Assembly: GCF_037992945.1 (NCBI RefSeq)
Contig: NZ_CP150304.1
Coordinates: 3,847,501-3,911,500 of the forward strand
DNA length: 64,000 nt
Origin: Peribacillus sp. FSL E2-0218
Lineage (GTDB): Bacteria; Bacillota; Bacilli; Bacillales; DSM-1321
Direction: 5' to 3'
Made by a program: the position numbers and the translations under genes. Positions 16,510 to 26,363 of this stretch are shown here, piece by piece. Every line of letters begins with the position of its first letter. The first letter of the stretch is position 1. The notes beneath the pieces are model-generated. The model had not been told where the DNA came from, made no database searches, and saw nothing but the letters and a program-made list of their open reading frames with translations.

Positions 16510-17247
16510 CTACATTTTCTTCAAAAATTTTCTGGCTCGTTCGCTTTGTGGGCGTGAAAAGAATTCATCTGGCGGACTATCTTCAACGATGGCACCATCG
16601 GACATGAAGACGATTCTATCAGCCACTTCCTGAGCAAATGTCATCTCATGCGTAACGATAGCCATGGTCATTCCATCAAGAGCGAGTTCTTTAATGACAG
16701 CCAGCACTTCATCCACCAACTCTGGATCTAATGCAGACGTTGGTTCATCGAACAATAAGATATCCGGTTCCATTGCAAGTGCTCTGGCAATTGCAACCCT
16801 TTGTTGCTGCCCTCCAGATAATCGGGAAGGATACACATCTCTTTTATCTATCAGACCTACTCTGTTTAACAGTGTTTCCCCTTTTCTCACTGCATCATTT
16901 TTCGGCCACTTTTTCACGATCAGCAATGCTTCCATAACATTTTCCAGTACCGTTTTATGCGGGTATAAATTGAATTGTTGAAAAACCATACCCGTATGAA
17001 GACGGACTTTTTTAATTTGTTTATTGCGCACTTTTTGACTACTTTTGGCATCAACGACTATGTTGCTCACTTCGATAGTTCCACTCGTTAGTTCTTCCAG
17101 GCCATTGATACACCGAAGCAAAGTACTTTTACCTGAACCACTCGGTCCAAGAATCACGACAACTTCGCCGCTATTCACTTGTAAATTAATATCCTTCAAC
17201 ACATCCAAGGTTGAGAAACTTTTCGATAGGTTATTAATGTTTATCAT
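16510..17247 (-). CDS. Polar amino acid ABC transporter ATPase
   Basis: GlnQ/TcyN-type ATPase of 245 residues. Walker A GPSGSGKST (34-42), signature LSGGQQQR (143-150), Walker B LLFDEPT (164-170), and the H-loop TH in IVTHEM. It powers the permease encoded 15 bases upstream. Glutamine, arginine or cystine are all possible substrates for this class. Confidence 0.9.
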   Translation of the reverse strand: MININNLSKSFSTLDVLKDINLQVNSGEVVVILGPSGSGKSTLLRCINGLEELTSGTIEVSNIVVDAKSSQKVRNKQIKKVRLHTGMVFQQFNLYPHKTVLENVMEALLIVKKWPKNDAVRKGETLLNRVGLIDKRDVYPSRLSGGQQQRVAIARALAMEPDILLFDEPTSALDPELVDEVLAVIKELALDGMTMAIVTHEMTFAQEVADRIVFMSDGAIVEDSPPDEFFSRPQSERARKFLKKM

Positions 17248-17262
17248 TCTTCTTCACCATAC

Positions 17263-17907
17263 TTAGTCATATATTGATAACCGTTTTTCAATTCTTTCCA
17301 ATACAAAGGAAAATCCTGTACTCATGATCCAATACATTAGCGCAATCGATAAATAAAAGGGCATGTACACATAGTATTGAGCAATTAATAGTTGGGCAGA
17401 TCGCAATAATTCGGTAACCGTTATTACGGAAACAAGCGATGTTTCTTTTAACATCCCAATGAATGTATTGCCAGCAGGCGGGATGGCTACCCTAATCGCT
17501 TGCGGAAAAACAATTCTGCGCATCGTCTGATATGGTGACATTCCCGATGCATATGCCGCTTCATATTGCCCTTTAGGAATCGATTGAATCGCCCCGCGCA
17601 AGGTTTCGGACAGGTAAGCCCCGATGCTGATGCTTAACGCGATATATGCCGCTGTCAATGGTTGAAGATTAAAACCGTAATCAGCCAGTCCATAATACAC
17701 AATGATAATTTGGACCAATGTGGGCGTACCTCTTATGATGGAAACATATGCGCGAGCGATCCATCTAATAAATGTATTACCTTTTAATCTTGCTACCGCC
17801 ACGATCACAGCGATAATCGATCCAAAAAACATGGATATAATGGTGATCAGGAGCGTATAGTATGCTCCCTTCAATAAAAATGGCAGGTTCGTCCAAATAA
17901 CATCCAT
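17263..17907 (-). CDS. Polar amino acid ABC transporter permease
   Basis: HisM/GlnP-type permease of 214 residues with about five membrane helices and the docking loop EAAYASGMSPYQTMRRIVFPQA, a clear EAA motif. It lies 33 bases after the binding-protein gene and 15 before the ATPase gene. It probably forms a homodimer since no second permease gene is present. Confidence 0.9.
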   Translation of the reverse strand: MDVIWTNLPFLLKGAYYTLLITIISMFFGSIIAVIVAVARLKGNTFIRWIARAYVSIIRGTPTLVQIIIVYYGLADYGFNLQPLTAAYIALSISIGAYLSETLRGAIQSIPKGQYEAAYASGMSPYQTMRRIVFPQAIRVAIPPAGNTFIGMLKETSLVSVITVTELLRSAQLLIAQYYVYMPFYLSIALMYWIMSTGFSFVLERIEKRLSIYD

Positions 17908-17940
17908 AGCTTTGCTTGTATCCTTTCCACGATAATCGAT

Positions 17941-18762
17941 TTATTCTTGCGGCTCTTCCCCAAACCATTTCACAAAAATCTCGTTATATGTGCCGTCTTG
18001 TTTCATATCAGCTAGATGCTTGTTCAATTCTTTCAATAGTGACTCATTACCTTTACGAATCGCGATTCCTGCTTTATCAGATTTAACCGGCTCACCTACA
18101 GCCTTGATCTTGAATCCATTTTTCTCGACAACTGGTTTCAACGCATACATATTATTAATCGTTGCATCGATTCTTCCAGAGTCCAAATCCTTCAATGATG
18201 TTATCACGTCATCATAGGTTTTAATCGTAAAATCGCCTACCTCTGGAAGCAGCTCTGTACGAAGATAGGTTTCGTCATTCGTTCCCAGTCCCACTCCGAT
18301 GTTCTTGCCTTTGAAATCTTTTACAGACTTTACTGTATTATTTTTTTCTTGAACGATCACTTTCACATTGTTTGTGATATATGGCTCCGTAAAGTCCATT
18401 TGTTTTTTTCGTTCATCCGTAATCGTCATTTGGCTTATCACTGCATCAAATTTTTTGGTTTGCAATCCTGCCACCATGCCTGAAAATTCCTGAGAAACAA
18501 ATTCAACATCCACTCCGAGCCGTTTGGCCAATTCCTTCGCGATATCCGCATCAAATCCATCCATTTCTTTTTTATCATTCAAGAAATTGTATGGCTGATA
18601 GGTACCCATAAGCCCTACTTTAAGGGTTCCACGATCTTTGATTTCTTGTAATAAATCTGCATTTTTTTCGCTAGTCTTATCATCTTTCGAACCACAAGCA
18701 CTTAAAATCAAAGTAAATGCCACTAATAAAACCAGTGTAAGGTATGAATATTTTTTCTTCAT
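17941..18762 (-). CDS. Amino acid ABC transporter binding lipoprotein
   Basis: SBP family 3 protein, 273 residues, with signal peptide and lipobox LILSAC ahead of GSKDD. The N-terminal lobe motif GTLKVGLMGTYQPYNF and the segment GFDADIAKELAKRLGVDVEF are typical of polar amino acid receptors. It is the second gene of the TetR-headed operon. Exact ligand cannot be told from sequence alone. Confidence 0.9.
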   Translation of the reverse strand: MKKKYSYLTLVLLVAFTLILSACGSKDDKTSEKNADLLQEIKDRGTLKVGLMGTYQPYNFLNDKKEMDGFDADIAKELAKRLGVDVEFVSQEFSGMVAGLQTKKFDAVISQMTITDERKKQMDFTEPYITNNVKVIVQEKNNTVKSVKDFKGKNIGVGLGTNDETYLRTELLPEVGDFTIKTYDDVITSLKDLDSGRIDATINNMYALKPVVEKNGFKIKAVGEPVKSDKAGIAIRKGNESLLKELNKHLADMKQDGTYNEIFVKWFGEEPQE

Positions 18763-18779
18763 TTTATTTTATCTCCTTT

Positions 18780-19379
18780 TCACGTTCCTAATAATCCGTA
18801 AAATTCGAATCTAACCATTTCCTTGGACAGCTCTGCCGTTGTTCGTTTTCTAATATTCGAGCCATCTGAGACCGGTCCGAATAACCACCTGGACAGGATC
18901 CCTTCAAATAAACTCATTAATAAGGCAGCTTGTAAACCTGGATCCCTTTCCGGCAGGATGTTCAGCTCCATTGCTCTTTTAATATTATTCTCGAAAGCTT
19001 CTTCCACCTTCAAGCGAGTTTCAATGATTGCCTGTTTAAGTGACTCTTCCCCATCAATTCCCTTGAATATCATTTCCATCATATATCGGTTGGATTGCGA
19101 AAAATCAAACAACTCCACGAATAGCTTTTCTGAGGAATTCAAGACATCCTGCACCGTGCCAGGTGATTTTCGGTGTCCGTGCGCCACTACCTCCAGAAGT
19201 CCAATTCGCCCCTGTTCAATGATTTCCAAAGCAATCGCTTCTTTACTTTTAAAATGCCAATAAAAAGTACCTTGAGCAATGCCCGCCTCGCGAACGATGT
19301 CGGAAATCTTCGTTTTATGATAACCAAGGGAAGCAAAAAGCTGTTGCGAGATCACTAATATTTGCTCTCTTCTTTCCAA
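18780..19379 (-). CDS. TetR/AcrR-family regulator
   Basis: A 199-residue repressor-type protein with the N-terminal TetR DNA-binding domain (REQILVISQQLFASLGYHKTKISDIVREAGIAQGTFYWHFKSKE, about 3-46) and a ligand-binding C-terminal half. It is the first gene of the amino acid importer/OsmC operon, 17 bases before the binding protein, so it likely represses its own operon until its ligand appears. The promoter and repeated TGAC operator lie just upstream. Confidence 0.88.
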   Translation of the reverse strand: MERREQILVISQQLFASLGYHKTKISDIVREAGIAQGTFYWHFKSKEAIALEIIEQGRIGLLEVVAHGHRKSPGTVQDVLNSSEKLFVELFDFSQSNRYMMEMIFKGIDGEESLKQAIIETRLKVEEAFENNIKRAMELNILPERDPGLQAALLMSLFEGILSRWLFGPVSDGSNIRKRTTAELSKEMVRFEFYGLLGT

Positions 19380-19416
19380 CTTTTCTTGAGTAGAAATCCG
19401 TACTCACCTCCCGATT

Positions 19417-19463
19417 GATTAGTCAGTCAGTCTTATCATATAAAAATCCTGGACAGTAGTCAA
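19417..19463 (-). promoter_or_regulatory. Promoter and TetR-type operator of the importer operon
   Basis: Minus-strand TTGACT (19458-19463), 17-base spacer, TATGAT (19435-19440). Immediately downstream is GACTGACTGACTAATC (19417-19432), a TGAC-repeat sequence typical of TetR-family operators, placed to block transcription. Confidence 0.75.
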
Positions 19464-19507
19464 TTAACTTTAGTGGTTTAGTTGGTTTTAAATTTTTCCA
19501 CAAACTA

Positions 19508-19538
19508 AAAGCTCCTGAAAATACATTTCAGGAGCTTA
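19508..19538 (-). terminator. Terminator of the mannitol operon
   Basis: Hairpin with arms AAGCTCCTGAAA and TTTCAGGAGCTT just after the mtlD stop. Confidence 0.8.
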
Positions 19539-19544
19539 GGTTCA

Positions 19545-20690
19545 TTATTTTTGCAACTCATTGTAATGAGTGATGACTTCTTTCGTTATTTCACTGTTTT
19601 CGTCCAGGCCGCTAACTTCCTTAAGTACGGCTGGTACACCATTTTCCTTGATCATCGCTTGCAGCTTGACCGCTTCTTCGTCTTCGTGGAAATCAAACAG
19701 CAATGCGGATGCAATCGCCTTCGCCAAGTTCGTATAAGAAAGACCGGCCTTCTGCGCTTCTACGGCAGGGCGTACGAGACGGTCGTTCGGTCCGAGCTTG
19801 CGCAGCGGTGAACGGCCCACTCTATTCACCGAGTCGTTCAAGTAGCTGTTTTTAAATCGGGCAATGATTTTTTCAATATAGCGCTGATGCTCATCTGCAT
19901 CCAATCCGTATTGATGGATTAAGTAGGCGCCCGTTTCCCCTAATATGTTCTTGACTTGCTCGACAATCGCTTCATCCTCCAATGTTTGGTCAATCGTCAA
20001 TTTGCTGTCTTTAAGGTAGCCGAGGTACGCAATCGATGCATGTCCTGTATTGACGGTGAACAATTTCCGCTCAATGAATGGAGCAAGCTCTTTTACAATC
20101 GTCATCCCCTCCACCGCAGGAATGTTTTCTTTCGTTTCCACGACCCATTCATAATAAGGTTCGACCAATACGTCCAGTGACCCTTCGTTGTTTTGCAAAG
20201 GAACGATCCGATCGACAGCTGAATTGAAGAAGGATACTTTTTCAGCAAGGCTTGCCTTCGTTTCCTGATCCAAGTGTTGCAGGATGTATCCTTCTAAAAG
20301 GTCCGTTGCCGAAATTTGGTTTTCGCATGCGATCACATATAGCTTTTCTTCGGTTTGTTTCACTCTTGAAGCTAATCCCTTTGCAATCAAAGGAGCGATA
20401 TGGGGCAGGATATTCGGTCCGATCGCCGTGGTAAGGTAGGTTGCTTCCGATATGGCTTTTATGATTTCATCTTCCTGGTTCAAGCTATTTAAGCCTGAGA
20501 CATTTTCCACCGTGACCGATTCTTGTTGATCCGTTGCCAATTTGACTTGGTATTGCTTTTTTTCATTCAACTGATCGATGATTTTTTCAGCTATATCTAC
20601 AAATGTGACATGATATCCAGATTGTGAAAAGAGTGCTCCGATAAATCCTCTTCCAATGTTTCCTGCACCAAAATGTACGGCTTGTTTCAT
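19545..20690 (-). CDS. mtlD: Mannitol-1-phosphate 5-dehydrogenase
   Basis: Oxidises mannitol 1-phosphate to fructose 6-phosphate with NAD, sending mannitol into glycolysis. The N-terminal Rossmann motif HFGAGNIGRGFIG and the catalytic-lysine region CENQISATDLLEG and HASIAYLGYLK are visible. The ATG at 20690 (381 residues) was chosen because AAAGGGATG lies upstream at good distance; a start 9 bases earlier would overlap the mtlR stop. It is the last gene of mtlA-mtlR-mtlD. Confidence 0.92.
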   Translation of the reverse strand: MKQAVHFGAGNIGRGFIGALFSQSGYHVTFVDIAEKIIDQLNEKKQYQVKLATDQQESVTVENVSGLNSLNQEDEIIKAISEATYLTTAIGPNILPHIAPLIAKGLASRVKQTEEKLYVIACENQISATDLLEGYILQHLDQETKASLAEKVSFFNSAVDRIVPLQNNEGSLDVLVEPYYEWVVETKENIPAVEGMTIVKELAPFIERKLFTVNTGHASIAYLGYLKDSKLTIDQTLEDEAIVEQVKNILGETGAYLIHQYGLDADEHQRYIEKIIARFKNSYLNDSVNRVGRSPLRKLGPNDRLVRPAVEAQKAGLSYTNLAKAIASALLFDFHEDEEAVKLQAMIKENGVPAVLKEVSGLDENSEITKEVITHYNELQK

Positions 20691-20695
20691 TACAA

Positions 20696-22786
20696 TCATC
20701 CCTTTATCAAGTTAGTATATAAATAGTCCAAAAATATGGCTTCCAATCTTTTGCTGATCAGTTCTTCGTCCGAAGATGAAAAAATCATGATCGATTCATT
20801 ACTTTCGATTAAGCTGGAACTGATCAGGCTGACAATTTCCTGCTGCTTCACGCTCAAGTCTTCAGGAGCCAGCATCAGCAGTAAGTTTTTCATATGGACG
20901 ACTTTTCCGTCCATTCCTTTGACAAGACAATCTTCCTCTAGGCGGGCGATCTGGAATATCAACTCTTTCACGTTTTTATGCCTGGCATGAAAAAGTCCCA
21001 AGCTTGTGCCAGGAATGCCTAAACCACCTTTTTTTTCCCGTTCGTCCAGGGCTCCAATGACATCACCGGCATGGATGATCAATTGTTCCTTTTCAGCGAT
21101 CATAACCATTTCTGCGAGGATCTCCGGATGTCCTTTCAAATGCGGCAGGCGATATAACCGGAAATTGTCAATGATCGACTGGATACTTTCCTGGGCACTT
21201 TTCAATTCCTGCAAAACTTCCCTTAATTCGCCGTCAGGTTTTTTCGAAGTCGAATCCTTGTTGGCCGCCTGACTCCGATATCGTTTATTCTTCGTGAACT
21301 TTTCAATATTCTTCCTGATATAATTCCTGATATTCTCGATATTTTCTTCACTCAAAAGAGGGGATACGAGAATATAATCCATATCGATATACGGAAGGCG
21401 AACGGTGGAAATGATAACATCATAATTTTGCAGGCTGTCGTGCATCTGGATATCCTTGATCGTTTTAATTTCAACCGTCTGGATTTCGATGATTTCTTTT
21501 TTGATCCGGCTGGCCAGCATTTTTGATGTACCTATCCCCGTCGGACAAACGATGAGCGCCCTGATGGCAATTTCCTCTTCCCGCAGTACCAAGGCAGATC
21601 CGAAATGGAGGACGATGAAGGCTATCTCATCTTCAGGGAATTCCTTGATTTCCTTGAATTCCTTTTCCAGGCCGGTCTTAACGGCTAAAAAGAGAACGGG
21701 ATACTTTCGTTTAATATCTTCCGTTAAGGGATTGTATAATCCCATTTCCTGTTTGATCCTGAAAAGCGAAGGCTCCATATGGGCAAGAAGCCCTTGATAC
21801 AGCGGAAAATCCTTGGTCAAGTTGATTTGCAGCTGCTCTGAAACATCCTTGATCAAGTTCCTGATGAGCTGGCCCAGCAACACGCTGTCATACGGAACGG
21901 CATCGGCGGCATGAAGTTTGGAGCCTTTCAGGATGGCAGCCAAATAGCTTATATCATCGATTGTAAAGGAAACCTTGAGCTTGGTCTTGAGTTCCTTGCA
22001 GATTTTATCCATCAGGTTATTCTCATCCGAGAGATCGCTTAGTCTTTTGAAGTCCTTCTCCAAATAAAATTGGCTTTCATTCCTTTGGAGAGTTACGTAG
22101 ATATGTACGACCAACCCTATATACCCGCTATCGGCCAAACGTGAATGGATACTATTGAAGGTTGAGTTCAGCACGCCATCAATGGCCAAAAGATAGTCGG
22201 GATCAAAATAGTCGAGAATTTTCCCTTTGCGGATTTCCCCTTCTTGGAGCAAGAATAAGCTTTCGATCAGCTCTTCATTAAAGAAGTGTAGGAAATAGGC
22301 AGCCTGTGCTTTCCGTTTATTTTCTTCAGTACCGGCAAGCTCTATCCCCACTCCCCTTTTCCTTGTAATCACGATATTGAAATTCCTTAGCCACTCCGTC
22401 AATTCGTCCAAATAGACGGTAAGGGTCGATATGCTGATGCCCAGATTCACCGCAAGAGCTTGCGTTTTATACGATTCTTCCTGAATTAAAGCCAAAAGAA
22501 GGTGCAGCTTTCTTTCTTGCGGCGTCTGATCAATTGGATGATTCCCCATCAGGTGCTGCACTAGCCGAAAGATTTGTTCATTCTTGCCGTCGATGGACAA
22601 CCCTTCATGTGTGTTGCGTGTTAGCTGCAATTCAAAAGATTGCAGGATTTTTTCTATCGATTTCAAATCACGCTGAACCGTGCGGACACTCACATTCAAT
22701 TGTGTGGCAATGGAAACGGCCGTATGCTTTCCAGACGTTTTTATGATCAATTCCAAGATTGATTTTTCCCTTGAAGTAATATACAT
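20696..22786 (-). CDS. mtlR: Mannitol operon activator, PRD/PTS-regulated
   Basis: A 696-residue transcription activator, the size of B. subtilis MtlR (694). Order: DeoR-like and Mga-like helix-turn-helix (about 1-150), two PTS regulatory domains (about 180-390), an EIIB-like domain with IVCPTGIGTSKM (about 405-490) and an EIIA-mannitol-like domain ending the protein. Phosphorylation by HPr and by MtlA tunes its activity to mannitol and glucose supply. In B. subtilis mtlR is apart from mtlAD; here it lies between them. Confidence 0.9.
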   Translation of the reverse strand: MYITSREKSILELIIKTSGKHTAVSIATQLNVSVRTVQRDLKSIEKILQSFELQLTRNTHEGLSIDGKNEQIFRLVQHLMGNHPIDQTPQERKLHLLLALIQEESYKTQALAVNLGISISTLTVYLDELTEWLRNFNIVITRKRGVGIELAGTEENKRKAQAAYFLHFFNEELIESLFLLQEGEIRKGKILDYFDPDYLLAIDGVLNSTFNSIHSRLADSGYIGLVVHIYVTLQRNESQFYLEKDFKRLSDLSDENNLMDKICKELKTKLKVSFTIDDISYLAAILKGSKLHAADAVPYDSVLLGQLIRNLIKDVSEQLQINLTKDFPLYQGLLAHMEPSLFRIKQEMGLYNPLTEDIKRKYPVLFLAVKTGLEKEFKEIKEFPEDEIAFIVLHFGSALVLREEEIAIRALIVCPTGIGTSKMLASRIKKEIIEIQTVEIKTIKDIQMHDSLQNYDVIISTVRLPYIDMDYILVSPLLSEENIENIRNYIRKNIEKFTKNKRYRSQAANKDSTSKKPDGELREVLQELKSAQESIQSIIDNFRLYRLPHLKGHPEILAEMVMIAEKEQLIIHAGDVIGALDEREKKGGLGIPGTSLGLFHARHKNVKELIFQIARLEEDCLVKGMDGKVVHMKNLLLMLAPEDLSVKQQEIVSLISSSLIESNESIMIFSSSDEELISKRLEAIFLDYLYTNLIKG

Positions 22787-22827
22787 GCTACCAACTCATT
22801 TCAGGTGGAGTAACACGAGAAAATACT

Positions 22828-22858
22828 GAATAGAAAAGCGTAAAACGCTTTTCTATTC
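22828..22858 (-). terminator. Hairpin between mtlA and mtlR
   Basis: Inverted repeat with arms GAATAGAAAAGCG and CGCTTTTCTATTC, 14 bases after mtlA. It lacks a good U-tract, so it may reduce rather than stop read-through into mtlR. Confidence 0.6.
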
Positions 22859-22872
22859 ATGGTGAGAAATAT

Positions 22873-24816
22873 TTAATTTTTTTCTACATTGATGATATCC
22901 ATCAATTCCCTGGCTGTTGTGGCTTTGACCATTTTTTCAATGTTTTCCATTTCGGAACATGTGACGGCAATGCCAGATAGGATTTCGAGATGTGTGCCAT
23001 CCTTACCGGCTATCCCGAATATCAATCGTGCTTTTTGACCGTCAAAGTCAACCCCATCAGGAATTTGTAAAACGGTGAATCCGGATTTAAGAACATCCTT
23101 CTTCGCTTCTTCGGTTCCGTGTGGGATCGCTACATCATTTCCCATATAAGTTGAAGTCATCTCATCGCGGGCAATCATTGCTTCGATATAGCTTTCCTTA
23201 ACGTAACCTGCTTTGACCAAAGCTCTTCCGGCAAAACGGATCGCTTCTTCCTTATTGGCGAATTGTTGATTGAGGAAGACATTTTCTTCACGAAGCAATT
23301 CATTATCAGCTTGTTCTACTTCCTCAATACCCGGTTCGATGGAATGCTTGCGAACACCGGGAACCTTTTCTTCCGCCTCTTCGACAATCTCATGCAGCTC
23401 ATCTGTACCGTCATCCTGAAGACGTGCAAGCAATGAATCATACTCAGGGCTAGATAAGAAGTTATCGACGGATACGTGATACGCATTAGGCACTTTATTT
23501 TTGGCCCTTGGCGTCAACTCTTCCTGGGTAATGACGATTTGGGCATCGGCAGGAATGTTTGAAATCGCCGTATTGGTTACCGAGATATTCATTCCGGCTT
23601 CCTTCACCTTCTTGCGAAGCAGCGAAGCTCCCATTGCACTTGAGCCCATACCAGCATCGCATGCAAAAATGATTTTGTTGACGTTTGTAGGCATTGTTCC
23701 CGGTTCTGAAGCGAACACATTGGCAACAGAACTTTTCTTGCCTTTCATTTCTTGCATTTTCTTCGCCGCATCCTCAATGTTCTCTTCGGATTGTTTTCCT
23801 GTTTTCAAGATGAATGCAGCGACAACGAATGATACGATTGCAGCGACAAGTACACCGGCAAAGTTAGCAATATATGCGCTAGCATGATGCGGGGTTACGG
23901 CCGTAATGGCAAAAATGCTTCCTGGTGAAGCAGGCGCGAATAAGCCGCCGCCCAATAGAACCAAAGTGAAGACTCCGCTCATGCCTCCAAGGATGACCGC
24001 TATGAATAACATCGGCTTCATCAGGATATAAGGGAAATAAATTTCATGGATCCCGCCGAAGAATTGAATGATGACAGCTCCTGGCGCCGATCTCTTCGCC
24101 GTTCCTTTTCCAAAGATACAATAAGCAAGCAGGACGCCAAGACCAGGTCCTGGATTCGATTCAAGCAGGAACAGGATGGAAGATCCTGTTTGTTTCGCTT
24201 GCTCTAGAGCGATTGGTGATAATACACCGTGATTGATCGCATTGTTCAAGAACAATACTTTCGCAGGCTCGATCAGGATACTCGTCAATGGCAGCAAGCC
24301 TGTACCGACAAGCCAATCGACTCCTGCTACAAGCCATCCTGTAAAGACGACAACAGCCGGCCCGATGGCCAGGAATGATAGAATGGCCAGCAAGCCGCCA
24401 AGTATCCCAGCCGAGAAGTTGTTGACAAGCATTTCGAATCCTGCTTTTATTTTACCTTCGATCAGTTGATCGAATTTCTTGATGACATACCCACCGAATG
24501 GTCCCATGATCATCGCACCAAGGAACATCGGGATGTCAGACCCGACGATGACACCCATAGTCGCGATGGCACCGACTACGCCTCCTCGGTGATCATGAAT
24601 TAGCTTACCACCTGTATACCCAATTAAAATCGGCAGTAAGAACGTGACCATCGGAGTAACCATTTTGGCAAGGCTTTCATTTGGCAGGAAGCCCGATGGA
24701 ATGAATAGGGCCGTGATTAACCCCCAAGCGATGAAAGCTGAAATGTTCGGCATGACCATTGAACTTAAAAAGTTACCGAACTTTTGAACTGCAACCTTTA
24801 TATTAAAGTGAGCCAT
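22873..24816 (-). CDS. mtlA: Mannitol PTS transporter, fused EIICBA
   Basis: Takes up mannitol and phosphorylates it to mannitol 1-phosphate. One 647-residue chain carries the membrane EIIC domain (about 1-345, many helices), EIIB with the phospho-Cys in FACDAGMGSSAMG (near 390) and EIIA with the phospho-His in VAIPHGTEE (near 563). In B. subtilis EIIA is a separate protein, MtlF; here all three domains are joined, as in E. coli MtlA. First gene of the mannitol cluster. Confidence 0.94.
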   Translation of the reverse strand: MAHFNIKVAVQKFGNFLSSMVMPNISAFIAWGLITALFIPSGFLPNESLAKMVTPMVTFLLPILIGYTGGKLIHDHRGGVVGAIATMGVIVGSDIPMFLGAMIMGPFGGYVIKKFDQLIEGKIKAGFEMLVNNFSAGILGGLLAILSFLAIGPAVVVFTGWLVAGVDWLVGTGLLPLTSILIEPAKVLFLNNAINHGVLSPIALEQAKQTGSSILFLLESNPGPGLGVLLAYCIFGKGTAKRSAPGAVIIQFFGGIHEIYFPYILMKPMLFIAVILGGMSGVFTLVLLGGGLFAPASPGSIFAITAVTPHHASAYIANFAGVLVAAIVSFVVAAFILKTGKQSEENIEDAAKKMQEMKGKKSSVANVFASEPGTMPTNVNKIIFACDAGMGSSAMGASLLRKKVKEAGMNISVTNTAISNIPADAQIVITQEELTPRAKNKVPNAYHVSVDNFLSSPEYDSLLARLQDDGTDELHEIVEEAEEKVPGVRKHSIEPGIEEVEQADNELLREENVFLNQQFANKEEAIRFAGRALVKAGYVKESYIEAMIARDEMTSTYMGNDVAIPHGTEEAKKDVLKSGFTVLQIPDGVDFDGQKARLIFGIAGKDGTHLEILSGIAVTCSEMENIEKMVKATTARELMDIINVEKN

Positions 24817-24855
24817 TTTACTCTCTCCCCTTCATTAATGATATATTTTACATTC

Positions 24856-24884
24856 ATCTTAAATCACGTACCTTCCGTATTCAA
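24856..24884 (-). promoter_or_regulatory. Probable mtlA promoter
   Basis: Minus-strand TTGAAT (24879-24884), 17-base spacer, TAAGAT (24856-24861), about 40 bases before the mtlA start. Both hexamers deviate from consensus, as expected for an activator-dependent (MtlR) promoter. Confidence 0.5.
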
Positions 24885-24991
24885 TAAAAGCTAAAGCTAA
24901 CTTTGTCGCGGAAGGGAAGACAAACATAATGTTTCTCATTTTTCCAGTTTTATTCAGGTTGTGTTCCATTTTAACATGAGATCAAAAGAAA

Positions 24992-25020
24992 AAGGTCCCA
25001 TTCAGATCGAATGGGACCTT
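24992..25020 (-). terminator. Terminator of the first CitMHS transporter gene
   Basis: Arms AAGGTCCCATTC and GAATGGGACCTT with a T-run on the minus strand. Confidence 0.85.
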
Positions 25021-25031
25021 ACCTTTACGTT

Positions 25032-26324
25032 TTATAGAGGGATGATGCCCAATATGACAGACACCACAATCATGACAAGCGTCGATCCGCAGGCCCATTT
25101 CAAGAAGGTGCGCTGCAGGGCTCCGAAATCTTCCCCTACCATTCCAATCAATAGATAGGTAGATGGGACGAGCGGGCTTAATAGGTGAACAGGCAGCCCT
25201 AACAAGGAAGCTCGGCCGATCAAGGCAGGATCGATTCCATAAGCGGCTCCCGCTTTTGCAAGCAATGGAAGTACCCCATAATAAAATGCATCATTGGACA
25301 TGAAGAAGGTAAAAGGTGCGGAGATGACGGCTGTAATGACGGCAAAGTGGGCACCCATTTGGTCAGGAATATGCTGGATCAAAGAGTTAGCCATCGCATC
25401 CACCATTTCCGTGCCGGCAAGAATCCCAGTAAAGACACCAGCAGCAAAAATCATTGAAATAACCGATAAAGCATTGTCAGCGTAATTGGCAACCCGTTCT
25501 TTTTGGTCACTGATCTTAGGATAATTGACCGTGATGGCGATTGCAAAACCTACCATGAACAAGACCGCCGAAGGCATAAGCTCCATGATCAGCGCCACAA
25601 GAAGGGTCAGCGTCAACGCATAATTGAAAATAATCAATTTAGGACGTTTAAGATAAGCATCTTCCGTTGCTGCCGCATGCTGGGCCGCAATCGATTGATC
25701 GATTTCGATGATACCGATCCGTTTTCTTTCTTTTTTACCAAGGCAATAAGCCATGAATAAGACGAATAGGACTCCGCCAATCATTGCAGGAATGACTGGG
25801 GTGAAAACATCGGACATTTCAAGCTTTAAAGCGGTCATCACCCGTGCTGTCGGTCCTCCCCAAGGAAGAAGGTTCATGACACCGGATGATGAAACGGCAA
25901 TGCCTGCCAATATAAGCGGTTTCATTCCAATCCGTTTATAAAGCGGAAGCATGGCGGATATCGTTATCATATAAGTGGTTGTACCATCTCCATCCAACGA
26001 AATCAGCAACGCCAAGACTGCCGTGCCGATGGCAATTTTCACTGGATCTCCTTTTACAAGCTTAAGGATCGTCCGAATGATCGGATCAAAAACGCCAGCA
26101 TCGATCAAAATGCCGAAGAAAAGAATCGCAAATAAAATCATGATTCCCGTTGGCGCCACACTTTTGATTCCTTCCAGCGCCATTGCACCCATCTCGCCGC
26201 CAAATCCGCCGATTAGCGCAAAAGCACTTGGTACTACAATCAAAGCTATCATGGCTGAAAGTCGCCCTGTCATTATTAATATCATAAATACCAAAATCAT
26301 CAAATATCCCAATAAAGCGAGCAT
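25032..26324 (-). CDS. CitMHS-family citrate/metal-citrate transporter
   Basis: Secondary transporter of 430 residues with about 11-12 membrane helices, related to B. subtilis CitM/CitH, which import citrate with a divalent metal. Family marks include SLDGDGTTTYMIT, GVMNLLPWGGPTAR and FFMSNDAFYYGVLP. The ATG at 26324 follows GAGGAG at 7 bases and matches the start of its paralogue at 51-52 kb. Upstream come a CcpA site and then the genes of a CitS/CitT-type two-component system, expected to switch it on. Confidence 0.9.
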   Translation of the reverse strand: MLALLGYLMILVFMILIMTGRLSAMIALIVVPSAFALIGGFGGEMGAMALEGIKSVAPTGIMILFAILFFGILIDAGVFDPIIRTILKLVKGDPVKIAIGTAVLALLISLDGDGTTTYMITISAMLPLYKRIGMKPLILAGIAVSSSGVMNLLPWGGPTARVMTALKLEMSDVFTPVIPAMIGGVLFVLFMAYCLGKKERKRIGIIEIDQSIAAQHAAATEDAYLKRPKLIIFNYALTLTLLVALIMELMPSAVLFMVGFAIAITVNYPKISDQKERVANYADNALSVISMIFAAGVFTGILAGTEMVDAMANSLIQHIPDQMGAHFAVITAVISAPFTFFMSNDAFYYGVLPLLAKAGAAYGIDPALIGRASLLGLPVHLLSPLVPSTYLLIGMVGEDFGALQRTFLKWACGSTLVMIVVSVILGIIPL

Positions 26325-26363
26325 ATGATCACTCCTCATCTTCTAATAAGATAAATTGTATCG

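Noticed and set aside
19545..20690. MtlD as a stand-in for an opine dehydrogenase of the metallophore
   Set aside because: It is in the mannitol operon with mtlA and mtlR and shows mannitol-1-phosphate dehydrogenase motifs.
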